DNA from: Halichoerus grypus
Lineage: Eukaryota > Chordata > Mammalia > Carnivora > Phocidae
Assembly (NCBI RefSeq): GCF_964656455.1
Contig: NC_135713.1
Span: 194,032,404 to 194,096,403, forward strand
Length of the DNA stretch: 64,000 nucleotides
Direction of reading: 5' to 3'
The notes under the pieces were generated by a model. The model saw only the letters and a list, made by a program, of their open reading frames with translations. It did no database searches and had not been told where the DNA came from. Made by a program: the position numbers and the translations under genes. Below, piece by piece: positions 54,473-64,000 of the stretch (position 1 is its first letter; each line of letters starts with the position of its first letter).

Positions 54473-56420
54473 AAATAGAGGTTCAGAGCACATGTGTAGG
54501 CTGTTTGGACTCTCTACCTATAAGGGTTCCTGAAAAATAAAGCATGGCCTGGAGACCCAGCCACACCTCTTTTTATACTGGGGCAAGTATTTCCTTGCTT
54601 TGTACCCCTCTCTTGTTCTTTGGCTCTGGTCCCCGGTGACTCTCCGGTCTTGGCTTTTCCTCACATCACAGTGGTTTGAGCTGAGATTTGGATTTTGTGC
54701 TTTGGTTCTGATTCAGCTGGAGGAAGCCTTTTTCTCTGGAGTTTGACAAGAGGGTTTGGGCCAAAATACCAGCTACAGTAAGTGTCCCTTTGCCCTCTGG
54801 GAGTCTAGATTCCCTTGTGACCTTGAGGGAAGGAGTACAAGTGACAGAGGAAGGAAGGTCTGGGTGTTGCAGGTCCCTGGTCCAACTCTTAACAGTCCTA
54901 TGTTTCTCAATCTACAAATAACTATCAACATCCGACGTTGACAAGACAAGAGTGTAGTCCAGGTATGCGGTGATGGTGAAAATCTCCGTTCCTCCTTGCT
55001 CCGTCCCCATCCGAATCTAGGGGGACAAAGCCTATCTTGTGTTCCGAACACAGCAAGAATTCTGAATAAGGCAAAGGACAGCTCTAGCCTGCAGTTCCAG
55101 ATCCAGCTCTTTGTCCCCCACGGGTTTTGGCGACGCTGTAGGTCCCATGGATGCTGGAGAGCTGGTCTGAGAGGATCCGTTCTCATTAAGTTGATCGACT
55201 TGTATCAGGTTGCTCGGGACTCTGCTGGTTTTAGCCCTGAACCCAGGAAACTGGGACAACTGGCCAGGAGCCAGTAGTCGGTAGGCCACACAGTGATCTG
55301 TAGTTATCATGGAGGTGGAGCATTTGACTTTTTCTTAAGAATAGGAGGAAAGCCCCAGTGTGTGGAGTAAAGGGGCAGATGAACTCGCTTTTCAAGTTTG
55401 GGGAGAGGAGCTCTGGTAAAACCTGTCCTTCAGCCTCTGATAAGAATCAGATGCTTTTGGCCAGGGTCTGTGCTGAAGGCTGCCCTTCCAAAGCAGTAAG
55501 AGTCTACTGTCTCCTACTACCCCCACGGTGCTTAGGCCGCAGGCCAGGGGTGTCTGGTGAGGATCCTTGGGTAATAGGCAAGCGCTGATGCTAGCAGCAA
55601 GCAGACTAGAAAGTCCTAGGTGTCTGATTCCTTCCACCGTTAGAATCTGGGCAGAGGGAATGAAGGCGGGAACTCCTGTACCCACGCTCCAGGGACAGGG
55701 TTTCCAGGATCATCCTTTGTGGTTGGCTTTATAAGACACCGTGTCGTGTCCTCGGTACTCAGGCTCTCTCCAAGACGGGCTGATGGAGATGTGTGAGTGA
55801 GTCAACACACGCATGGTATGGAGCAGTCGCTCACTTGGATTTTGAGAGGCAGCGGTGGACAGGAAGGCGAGAGAGAGAGCATGGGGTTTGGCAAACCCTT
55901 CAGAGTGCTCTCTTCTGCTCTGGTGGGCACACACACACACTCCAGTGTGAGCAAAGCATGAAGAACTCTTAGGAGAGAAATCAGAAATGTGAAGTCCTGA
56001 ATGAAGCCGGAAACGAGAGCCCTGAAAGTGAGTAGCAAAAGGGATCCAGTTACCCCGCAGCTCGGACAAATGTTCCCAGTGCTCGGGGTCTCCCTGAGAG
56101 AGCTGCCCTGCGCCAGTGGATTCAGGCTATCCTACAGGCCCCTCTGAGCCTCCAGTCATAACTCCATCATACTGGAATGACCAAATGCTGTAGAGGTTCC
56201 AGAGAGACCATGTGCAATGGAAAATCTGCCAAGACTGGTTATGGAATGAGTAGGATGAAGAGGGGTAGGCTTTAGACAGAGACTTGGGGGGGAAGTATGA
56301 GGGATCGAGGGGTGGTCAAAGGCTCCAGTCACAGAGCTGGGGGGTGGTGTGTGTTAAAGAAGAGCCTGCATGGAAGTTGATAATGATCTTTATTGTCTTA
56401 TCGTTACTGGTATATACCTC
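54473..56420. other. Unassigned stretch
   Basis: About 1.9 kb without a named repeat. Frames on opposite strands (54773-55186 minus, 54996-55277 plus and others) shadow each other and lack domain or splice support. Confidence 0.4.
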
Positions 56421-56424
56421 TAAT

Positions 56425-56580
56425 CATGTCTAATTCTCCTTCCACATAGCCTGTCCACTTTCAAATTATAAGATCCCTAAAGACAGGGCTATGCCTTGCT
56501 CATCTCTGTACCCGTATCAATGTTTCCCACAGTGCCTTTAACATCATAGATAGCCAGAAAGCATTTCTGATAAAAATGGA
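56425..56580 (+). mobile_element. L2 LINE 3' end
   Basis: 'ATTATAAGATCCCTAAAGAC', 'AGGGCTATGCCTTGCTCATC', 'TCTGTACCCGTATCAATGTT', 'CCCACAGTGCCTTTAACATC' follow the L2 3' tip. Confidence 0.7.
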
Positions 56581-56790
56581 AGCGGAATTTAAGCACAGAT
56601 TTATTGAAGTTTCGGGACATATATTTTGGGACAGAGAATGGCCACCATCTATGTGGAAATAAACCTAGTGAAGCAAACTGAAGTCCATGTCAGTTGCAGC
56701 AAACCTCAAACGACAAGTATGGATCATTTCTAGCATACATGAAAACCGAGTTATTCAAGCTTTAAAACTAAAGTATAAAAAAGTACATGG

Positions 56791-56897
56791 GGGCACCTGG
56801 CTGGTTCAGTTGGAAGAGCACGTGACGCTTGATCTCAGGGTCATGAGTTCAAGCCCCACTGTTGGGTGTAGAGATTACTTAAAAACTTAAAAAAAAA
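56791..56897 (+). mobile_element. CAN-SINE, short type
   Basis: GGGCACCTGGCTGGTTCAGT head, GAGTTCAAGCCCCACTGTTG B-box region, GTAGAGATTACTTAAAAACT and A-tail. Perfect TSD AAAAAAGTACATGG on both sides. Confidence 0.96.
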
Positions 56898-56911
56898 AAA
56901 AAAAAGTACAT

Positions 56912-58068
56912 GGACTTCATCAAAATCGGGACAGCCCGTCTTCAGCACCAGTGGGCGGCTGACTGCTGGCGGAAGCCTGTGTTGAAAACGTTCCCTCACC
57001 TCTCGGTTTATGCAATCTTTTTCTCTTCGGTTCCTGTACTTCTTTCCCTACCTTCGTTTCCTTGTTGCCTTCCTACCTTCAAGAGACGAACTGCCGGGCA
57101 GGCCCACTCCCTTGTAAGGGGCACCTGCCTGCCCTTCGTCTGCCACCTCACCCTCCTGCAAAAACCACTGCTTGCTCCCACTCTTCCTGAGGCCTGATCA
57201 GTCAGCTCTCCTTGGGGTCCGTGAGCTCTTACACCCATCGCCCTCTTACGGGAGCCTAAGTAGATTTCTGTTCTTGCAACCAAGACTGCCGCAAGCCCCT
57301 TCCTCCCTTGTAGGCAGACTTCCAGTCACACCGTGCAGAACTGCACAGCCCCTGTGGGGTCACCCAGGACGTAGAAGGGAGGATACCACCCAACCTGGAT
57401 GCTAGGAAGGGTCAGAGTATTTGGAAAGGGGTAGACCATTGAATTTTCTTTTCACTGAAATGTTTTAGATCTTGGGGACAAAGCTCTTGGGTTACATTTA
57501 AGCACCTTGTTAAGATCATCAAATGAATCTTGTGCAAAACAAGGAGGATTCACGTTGCTGTTGCCACTAAGCCCCGTCTATGTGGCAGGCTTAGCTGCAT
57601 AGAGGTGGTCAGGGACTTCGGTTATTTATTTATTTATTTTTAAGAATGACAAATGTTTAAAATTGGGAAATAAAGTGGACTTTATCTCTGTAAAAGGAAC
57701 GGCTGTAGAACAGCAAAACCTTTTTTGATCTCCAGAAGGGAATTGTGGCAAGAGAATAGAAGCTTTATAGGGAATTACTGGTATTATCAAAGGCTTTTCA
57801 AAATAGACTTGAAATGAATAGTTGTGTGCTGGTTTTATTACTGCTTTGCGAGTTTACATTTTGTTTTTGTATGGTATTCCCCTCCCCGCCCCATGAGATG
57901 GTTGCTAGGGCATGAGAGCAAATAACCTTTATTGTGTTAAATTTGGGACTGAATACAATTATCTTATAATTTGGGTTCATAGTGCCATTTTTGACAAGTT
58001 ATGAGCTTTTTGAGGAAAATTGAGCCCACATGCCGTAAGCGGCTTCCTGTTCAGTTGCCCTCCGAGTT
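56912..58068. other. Unassigned stretch with a (TTTA)n run
   Basis: A TTTA tetranucleotide run lies at about 57620-57643. No other repeat or exon recognised. Confidence 0.4.
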
Positions 58069-58095
58069 ATGGTGTCTCTGCTCTCCCCTCCCCAG

Positions 58096-58308
58096 CTCCT
58101 CGGCACTGGGGCAGCCTCAGGACCAGATGCTGCTGGAGTCAAACCAGATGAGCCGGTGCGGGCCCCGCCAAGCTCCAGCACTGTGGCTTCTCAAAAGACC
58201 CTTGTCCCCAGTCAGCATGTTTTTCTGGATGACTCCACAGACATGAGTCTCAAGGGTGCTGCACTCGGTTACCACTTCAAGCATGCTGCATTTTTCCGGA
58301 GGAAAGTC
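58096..58308 (+). CDS. Candidate internal coding exon, gene not recognised
   Basis: A pyrimidine-rich acceptor (GTCTCTGCTCTCCCCTCCCCAG) precedes the segment and a consensus donor GTC|GTAAGT follows. The interval is 213 nt, exactly 71 codons, and open in the phase that starts at its first base. The peptide begins LLGTGAASGPDAAGVKPDEP, passes through a Ser/Pro-rich, probably disordered part, and ends with a more ordered DMSLKGAALGYHFKHAAF and a basic FFRRKV. The frame runs into a stop soon after the donor. Length divisible by three and paired splice signals argue for a real phase 0-0 exon. I do not recognise the protein. The nearest promoter-like feature is the CpG island at 17 kb, on either strand. 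Confidence 0.45.
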
Positions 58309-59138
58309 GTAAGTAAACAAATCTTGCAAATCAAGGCAATGTTCCTAGGAGCCTCCAGGACCATTTGAGAGAGGCTTCGTCTCTATTTCTCTCTGGTCTG
58401 TAGTTGGCAGCACGTCTGACCATAGCATTTCTGTAAAGGTAGGTAATGAGCCGTAAAGAAACTCTTCCGTGCACCGTGGGAAGCACACACTTACAGAAAT
58501 CCTTCTTCTGAAAAAAACAATCATTTTTCTCTGTTCCTTCCTATGGCCCTAGCAGAAGTTGGGGTTCCCCTAGCAGCAGGCCTTGAGCTAAGGGTTTACA
58601 TGCAAATGGCTTACTAGGGAGGTAATGCCAGGAAACACAGGCAGGGGGGTGGGAAGTAATACAGGGAAGGGAAGTCCATGCAAGCAAGGACATGGAGGGC
58701 ACCGTGGCGGGCACGTGGTGCTCAATCCTGCTGGGAACCTCTGGGAGGCAGTGGAGAAGGCACACCTCGGCTTTATACTGCCTGAAGGTGCGGGAGCCCA
58801 GGCTTTTTATCCATGGGCTCCCATGGTCATTAGGTGATGGCTGCATTCAGGGAAAGAGGTGTTAATTTCCCAGCCCTTCTACCTTCTACAGGGGCAGGGG
58901 CTCCTGAAATCCAAGAAAACTCTTGGATAATAACTGCTGGCAGTTGGAAGCCAAGCCAAATGTAAATGGTTGAAATGTAAACAGCTCTGGGCAGGACACC
59001 AACGCATCTGCTATGCTTAGTGTCTCAGAGCACATGTGAGGAGGTGGGGGCTCTCCGAGGCCCCTGAGCGTCCCTAAAATGACTATTTCTTACTGGTGTG
59101 TCTTCTACATGAATTATCTGCCAATCAAAAAAGATTTT
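58309..59138. other. Unassigned stretch
   Basis: 58560-58860 ('GGCTTACTAGGGAGGTAATG', 'GGAAACACAGGCAGGGGGGT') resembles an ancient interspersed repeat I cannot name. The rest is anonymous. Confidence 0.35.
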
Positions 59139-59240
59139 TGGGGTGCCGGCTGGCTCAGTTGGTAGAGCATGGGACTGTCGATGTTGGGGTCGTGAGTTCA
59201 AGCCCCATGATAGGTGTAGAGGTTTTGTTTGTTTTGTTTT
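59139..59240 (+). mobile_element. CAN-SINE, short type
   Basis: GGGGTGCCGGCTGGCTCAGT head, GAGTTCAAGCCCCATGATAG B-box region, TTTTGTTTG-type tail in place of a clean A-tail. TSD not clear. Confidence 0.9.
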
Positions 59241-60038
59241 TAAGGTTTTTAGAGATTCATTATTAGGAAAGTAAAGTATACCCCTCAAAATATATTCTTT
59301 ATGAAGAAATACTAAGAAATGTAACCAGCGGCCACAACCAATGGATTAATCTCAACCCTTTTCAAAATGCTCCCATCCATCATTTTCAGTGGGTGGAAGA
59401 TACAGAAGCGAATATATATACAGCCTTTATTCTCAAGATGATCTTTGATCCACCCTCAGTGGATTTCCAGGAATAGCATATGCTTACCCCTTAGATGCTT
59501 TTCAAAAGTGCTCACCTATCCCTGGGTACCTTGTGGACCCTGGTGTGGGAGGCAGACCAGCTCTAACTTGCCCAGAAGAGCAGGGGCCAAACAGAGGTAT
59601 GTGATATTGTCCTTTATTTAGGTACCAGCTCCGAACAACAACTGAAAAGTGTGATTAAACCCAGGCATCCTAATTCCCATGACATTCTCTTGGCAACCCT
59701 GGAACCTCTGTTTATCCCTAATGTCAGTCTGGCAGGTACCCCAGTTGGCGTCTTGCTGTTTGGAGAGTTGATGAGTCTAAGTTCCTCACATAGCATGAGA
59801 GAGAGAATTTGGTGAGGAGGAGAATTAAGCTTCTGGAGTCAGTACTGCACACAGATGCCACAAATGAGTGGAGCTGGGCTTCCCTGGAGAAGCATATTGA
59901 TGGATTGGCATCTTGGCCAAACAGAATTCAGAACACTTCTCTGTCAAGTCTGCCTAAGTGGCAGCCTGGATCTGTATCAGATCCATTGACCATTTCCACT
60001 TGGACTCCTAATTCCAGTCCCTGGTATGTAATTTGTGA
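59241..60038. other. Unassigned stretch
   Basis: No repeat or exon recognised. Confidence 0.4.
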
Positions 60039-60039
60039 G

Positions 60040-60185
60040 ATTTCAGAGCTAGGAAAGACTTTAAAGATCATTTAGCCAACCTGTCTGTTTAACTGATAAG
60101 GATACTGCATTCCAGTGTGGTTAAGTAATTTGCCCAAAATTAAACAGCTAGTGAAGAGCTGGCCCGAAGGGGAAGAGCCCGTCTT
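60040..60185 (-). mobile_element. MIR-like SINE fragment
   Basis: 'CAGAGCTAGGAAAGACTTTA', 'AAGATCATTTAGCCAACCTG', 'GTTAAGTAATTTGCCCAAAA', 'TTAAACAGCTAGTGAAGAGC' match MIR-family sequence in reverse. Confidence 0.7.
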
Positions 60186-60654
60186 CTCCCTCTTTGCTGT
60201 GAAGCTAATAAGGCAGAATTTCTCAGTAGATTCAGTAGAAGTAAATGCTTGGTTCCACAAATTATCTTGAGTTTTCCTCAAGACCGTACAAGGCAGAGTG
60301 CAAGGTTTGAAGAACGAGACATGGTGTCCTCATGGCTTTTAGTAATGCACGTGTAGAGAAATAACTATACAGTGTAGGAGAGGAGTTTTATTTTGTGGGT
60401 CCCTATGATAAAATGAGGTACTCACCTTGCACCTCATGTGTGATGAAGCTACTGTTACTGGCAAGGAATGCAGCCTCCCAAATCTGTGCTGGGACATGGG
60501 GCTCCAGGGGCCTGGGATCAAGAGACAGGAGAGGAGATGCATGTATAGTTACGGGACTAGACTCTCTACCCCTCAGCCCCCCTTGACCAAGATGACTGAG
60601 GCCTAGGTCAGCTGCCTGGCAAGAGGATGCCCTGCCACCACCCACCTGCAGCTA
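60186..60654. other. Unassigned stretch
   Basis: No repeat or exon recognised. Confidence 0.4.
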
Positions 60655-60815
60655 CTTCCTGCCTGTGCAGCCTTGGGCAGGTACTTGATCCTAAAATCAA
60701 ATTTTCCCATTTCTAGAATCCTGTAAATAGCTTCTACAGTGGTGGCTGGCATGAAGACTAAGGGAGGTAATGCATGTCAAATTCCTAGCCCTCGATAACT
60801 ATTATTGTCCATGTT
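60655..60815 (+). mobile_element. MIR SINE fragment
   Basis: 'CTGTGCAGCCTTGGGCAGGT', 'TTTTCCCATTTCTAGAATCC', 'AAGACTAAGGGAGGTAATGC', ending 'CCCTCGATAACTATTATTGT'. Confidence 0.75.
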
Positions 60816-60834
60816 CTTTTCCCCAGTTGCTACC

Positions 60835-61140
60835 TCTGCCCCACAATACCTCCCCGCTTCTCTACCTCTTCTGTATGGCTTCCCACCCTTCCCTCCTCCC
60901 CCTGCTCTCCTGCACTGTCTGCTCAAGCTCTTGGCTTCTGAACTCTTTCCCTCCTCTTCCTACTCCCCGCTCCCTGGTCTTTATTCCCTCTTACTCTTCC
61001 AGTTCATTCTCCATCCTGCTTTCTTAGAAATTTTGTCCTTGATTTCACTTCCCTTCTCCCACCCCTTCTCTGTCCCCATTCACTAGGTTCTCTTGCCCTT
61101 CTCGGCTATTCTCCTCCTATTTGCCTCTCGTCTACTCCCT
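60835..61140. repeat. Polypyrimidine-rich tract
   Basis: Predominantly C/T over about 300 bp with few purine interruptions. Frames through it are rich in S, P, L and F and carry no coding weight. Confidence 0.85.
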
Positions 61141-61274
61141 TTAGCGACCCTTAGCTGCCCCTTTCTAGACACCCTTGCTCTGCCCTCACCCATGTTCCAG
61201 GCCTAATTAGGAGCCCGATTTCCACCCCTAGTCTCTCCTGCTCACAGTTTGGATCCAGGAAGCACACTTGATTA

Positions 61275-61785
61275 TTGTGGTAGGCAGCCTCTGCGATGGC
61301 CCCCAATGGTCCCCACCTCCTTGGATCCATGCTGTCATGGAACCCCCTCCCTTTCAGTATGGGCTGGACCTAGTAACTGGCTTCTCATGAATAGGATACA
61401 AAGGATGGGCTAACACTTCCGAGCTTAGGTTAAAAAAGACTGCTGCTTCCATCTTCGGTGCTCTTCGGCTCTGAGGAAGCCAGCTGCTCTGCTGTAAATT
61501 GCCCTTATTGAGAGGCACACGTACCAAGGAACTGAAGTCTCCAGCCAGTGAGGACCAGTGAGGTCTACTGACAACCATGTGCGTGGTCCACCCCATTCGA
61601 GCCTCAAGATAACTGCAGCCCATCTGCCATCTTGATGAAGTCTGTGAAGGATCCCCGAAATCTGAGGCACCCAGCTAAGAGGTTCCGGATTCCAACCTAC
61701 AGAAACTGTAAGACAATAACTGTTGTTTTAAGCTGCTAAATTTTAGGGTAACTTGTTATGCAGCAATATGAAAAATGCACAGTTG
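61275..61785 (+). mobile_element. MaLR/MLT1-like LTR
   Basis: Begins TGTGGTAGGCAGCCTCTGCG; 'TGAGGAAGCCAGCTGCTCTG', 'GAGCCTCAAGATAACTGCAG', 'ACCTACAGAAACTGTAAGAC', 'TTGTTTTAAGCTGCTAAATT', 'AACTTGTTATGCAGCAATAT' follow an ERVL-MaLR-type LTR to its end. Solitary; no internal region on either side. Confidence 0.7.
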
Positions 61786-61797
61786 TCGTTCATAGAT

Positions 61798-61900
61798 CAC
61801 CCTTCAGCAAGGTTTGTCTTCTATGACCTTGAGCAAATCACTGCTGTTCTTTGGGTCTGTCTCCTCCTCTAAGAGACTTGGGGGTTAGCGTCCAGTGTCC
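61798..61900 (+). mobile_element. MIR core fragment, weak
   Basis: 'TTCTATGACCTTGAGCAAAT', 'CACTGCTGTTCTTTGGGTCT', 'GTCTCCTCCTCTAAGAG' match the MIR core. Confidence 0.55.
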
Positions 61901-63200
61901 CAAGCCTCTCATCCAAGAGGAGGTGATCAATGATGTTACAACAAACAGGCCTATGTGTTCTACTGTCGAGCACAGGAAGCCCAGTTAACCTGCACATCTT
62001 TGTATTTCAAGCTCCACATCTTTATACGTGCCTCACATTTTGCACTCCTATTATCTGAAGTCTGTTTCTAATTTCTGACAGAATTGCAGTGGCCTATTGT
62101 GTGCTACGCTCTGCATGACATGCCAATTTCATTTTGGAGTCATGGCTATTGTCTTTTTCCCTGCTCATCTCTCTTGTTTTGCAAAATTCCAATAGAACGT
62201 GTGAACATAGAGAGTTGCCCTTGTGCCTGATCTTGGCGCTGTGTGGCCCCCAAACAGGGGTGGATGATAGACAGACAGACAGCCTGCCACCCGAGGCATC
62301 TTTTCTTGCTTAAAAATTTGCTTTCCAGATTGCAGACTCCCTTCCAACTTGAGCAAAGACTGGAACATACTAAATAAAAGCAGAGCTGAAATTGGACAGA
62401 ATGTCTCAACCACTTAGATTCAGACCTCGCTTTCAGGGGGAAAGCGTGGGGAAGAGGGAGTGGCTCGGACGGACGTGCCTGCACGGAGAACACAGGGGAA
62501 GAAGGTTTCCATACCTTTCTCCTACCAGTGGAGCCTTAAGCAGGGGCAACACTTTTTCTGAGGCAGGGCCTGTAACCCAGGACCCATCACTTAGGTATGG
62601 TGTCCATGACAACCAGGCAAGGGTATGGGATCCCTTCTCACTGGGGAATTCCTTTTATGGCTCATTTCCGAAACCAGCATGGCCAGTACAGGAGTCTGCA
62701 GTTTCCCAGTTGCTTAGCAACCAGCTCCAATGCTCTAGTCACTAGGAAAAGCAGACAGGTTTTTTTTGTGTGTGTTTGTCGTCAGAATCCTATGTTACAT
62801 TCTCTCTACTTTGTCTCTTTAGAATAAAATAATTAGTGTGTGATAAGGATGCAGGAAAAGGGCAACCGCTCCCCGTTGTTAATGGCTCGACTGCTCCTGG
62901 AGGGTTGTTGCAGGCAGGGCGAGGGAGGAAAATGTTAGCATGCTTTCGGCTGGTAATTAAGCAGCGCGAGCCATCTGCACATTGAAAGCTCTACATTTTT
63001 CACGTCTCGTGGGGGCATCAAGTAAGTACAGGGCCAGCAATCTGCGCTGCATGCCCTCCCCCAAACCGGAGAAGCCCAGCCCCACCCACAGGTGTCACTG
63101 GGCCACCTCTCCTGGGCTTACACTGTGGGGAGGGTGGTTGGGTTTTTGGCAGAAAGGTAAGGATACCATCTAGCTCCCTTGACTTAGGGTAGTTTGCAGC
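61901..63200. other. Unassigned stretch
   Basis: No repeat recognised. The block 62940-63010 contains GGTAATTAAGCAGCGCGAGC, a homeodomain-like core in a repeat-free setting. A TG/GACA-type short tandem (62268-62284) is minor. Confidence 0.4.
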
Positions 63201-63204
63201 TAGG

Positions 63205-63412
63205 GGTGATCCCAGGCAACATTTGGTAAGGTTTGTGGTTGTCGCAACTGCTGAGGGAAGGGGGAGGTTACTGCTAGGTAGTGGATGATACTGCGGGCTG
63301 GTGGTCTAGGGACCAGGGATGTTGCTCCACATCCTCCACGTACAGGACAGCCCCCAACAACAAAGAAGTATCCTGCCCACATATCAATATACTGAGGTTG
63401 AAAAACCCTGAG
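63205..63412 (+). mobile_element. MER20-like hAT DNA transposon
   Basis: 'CCAGGCAACATTTGGTAAGG', 'GTGGTTGTCGCAACTGCTGA', 'GGGACCAGGGATGTTGCTCC', 'CACATCCTCCACGTACAGGA', 'CAGCCCCCAACAACAAAGAA', 'TGAGGTTGAAAAACCCTGAG' match MER20 in order almost to its terminal repeat. Confidence 0.85.
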
Positions 63413-63689
63413 AGCAATCAGAATATCCATCTGTCTTGTTAAAACCAGCACTATAGCTGGTTTTTAACTATAGGAAAAACGTTGACAAGGTAAAGGGTGG
63501 GACTGATCACAATCTGTTCGACAATTCCAGCCTGAATTTCTGTATGGCCCAGAACTCCACCCCTACCAGCAGTGGACTTAGCAAAGGTGTAGAACAGAGA
63601 GTCCTCGGTGGTTCATGGTAATGGAGGTGAGCTCGGAGGTTATAAGAGAACAGAGATGGAATGGTCGCTCCTTCCAGGGAGGCAACTTT

Positions 63690-63860
63690 GGCACCAGATT
63701 TAGTTTCACAGACTGGGTCTATTGCCTATGCATGGGCTCCCAGGCATGTTACATAATCTGAGACCCAGTCTCCTCCACGCCAAATGGAAATTCAAATGGG
63801 TGTTGTGAGAATGACCTGTCAGAACACTCAAAATGCCTGACCCCTATGAGGCCCTCCCGT
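63690..63860 (+). mobile_element. MIR SINE fragment
   Basis: 'CTTTGGCACCAGATTTAGTT', 'GGGCTCCCAGGCATGTTACA', 'CTGAGACCCAGTCTCCTCCA', 'AATGGGTGTTGTGAGAATGA'. Confidence 0.72.
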
Positions 63861-63913
63861 TCCCCTTCTTGTCTTGGCCCCAGGACACTAACTAACTGTC
63901 CCCCTCTCTCCAG

Positions 63914-63935
63914 CGGGGCACCTTGAACCGTAAAG
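63914..63935 (+). other. Strong splice-acceptor context, possible micro-exon
   Basis: A branch-point-like ACTAACTAAC (about 63887-63896), then CCCCCTCTCTCCAG, then 22 bases to AAAG|GTATAG. The acceptor is near ideal. The exon could also continue past the window edge. Confidence 0.2.
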
Positions 63936-64000
63936 GTATAGGAACAAATGTGCTAGTCCTAGAATGACTGAGGTCATTTTTCTCCAGCAGGGAGCAAAGG

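Noticed and set aside
54773..55186. 137-codon minus-strand frame
   Set aside because: Overlapped by plus- and minus-strand frames in other phases, with no domain or splice signals; best explained by GC-rich chance.
60770..61086. Hydrophobic frames resembling membrane proteins
   Set aside because: Again a C/T-rich tract; composition alone gives Leu/Ser/Phe/Pro-rich translations.

Overview
This window is nuclear DNA from a mammal, most probably a caniform carnivoran outside the dog family (bear, seal, mustelid or relative). About thirty carnivore tRNA-derived SINEs (CAN-SINE/SINEC) carry the GCGCCTGGGTGGCTCAG head, a CT-rich or A-rich tail and clear target-site duplications (TSDs). They are neither the dog SINEC_Cf form nor the cat form. 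L1 3' ends of carnivore type occur as well. The species call is an inference from SINE subtype and was not checked against a database.

The window is gene-poor. I see no complete protein-coding gene, no functional RNA gene and no CRISPR array. The clearest gene-related signals are a promoter-type CpG island at about 16.6-17.4 kb, holding a GC box and two RFX X-box-like palindromes, and a convincing candidate coding exon on the + strand at 58096-58308. That exon has a strong acceptor, a GTAAGT donor, 213 nt and an open phase-0 frame. Weaker exon-like segments lie at 26947-27053, 30003-30045 and 63914-63935. Much of 17.4-64 kb could be intron of a gene starting at the island, but nothing in the sequence proves that link.

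Layout. 0-5.7 kb: mostly anonymous sequence with L2, MIR and one SINE. 5.7-14.5 kb: densely repeated (L1, L2, MIR, an ancient repeat family I could not name, SINEs) and containing an inverted duplication around 10.3-11.7 kb. 14.5-17.4 kb: repeat-poor, ending in the CpG island. 17.4-32.2 kb: scattered MIR, L1 and SINE, microsatellites, a twin-primed L1 at 26 kb and a long repeat-free block at 30.0-32.2 kb. 32.2-34.7 kb: one old hAT-like DNA transposon split by an L1 that is itself split by nested SINEs. 37.9-43.9 kb: a fairly young L1, a fragment encoding a Mutator-like (MULE) transposase C-terminus, an MLT1-type LTR with MaLR internal sequence, and an old L1 ending in a perfect short tandem duplication. 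44-57 kb: SINEs, ancient repeats and an ORF-rich anonymous stretch at 48.3-50.1 kb. 57-64 kb: the candidate exon, an LTR, MER20, MIRs and polypyrimidine tracts.

Repeat boundaries are accurate to a few bases where a TSD is visible and to roughly 20-50 bases elsewhere. Family names come from recognising consensus motifs by eye; no divergence was computed.
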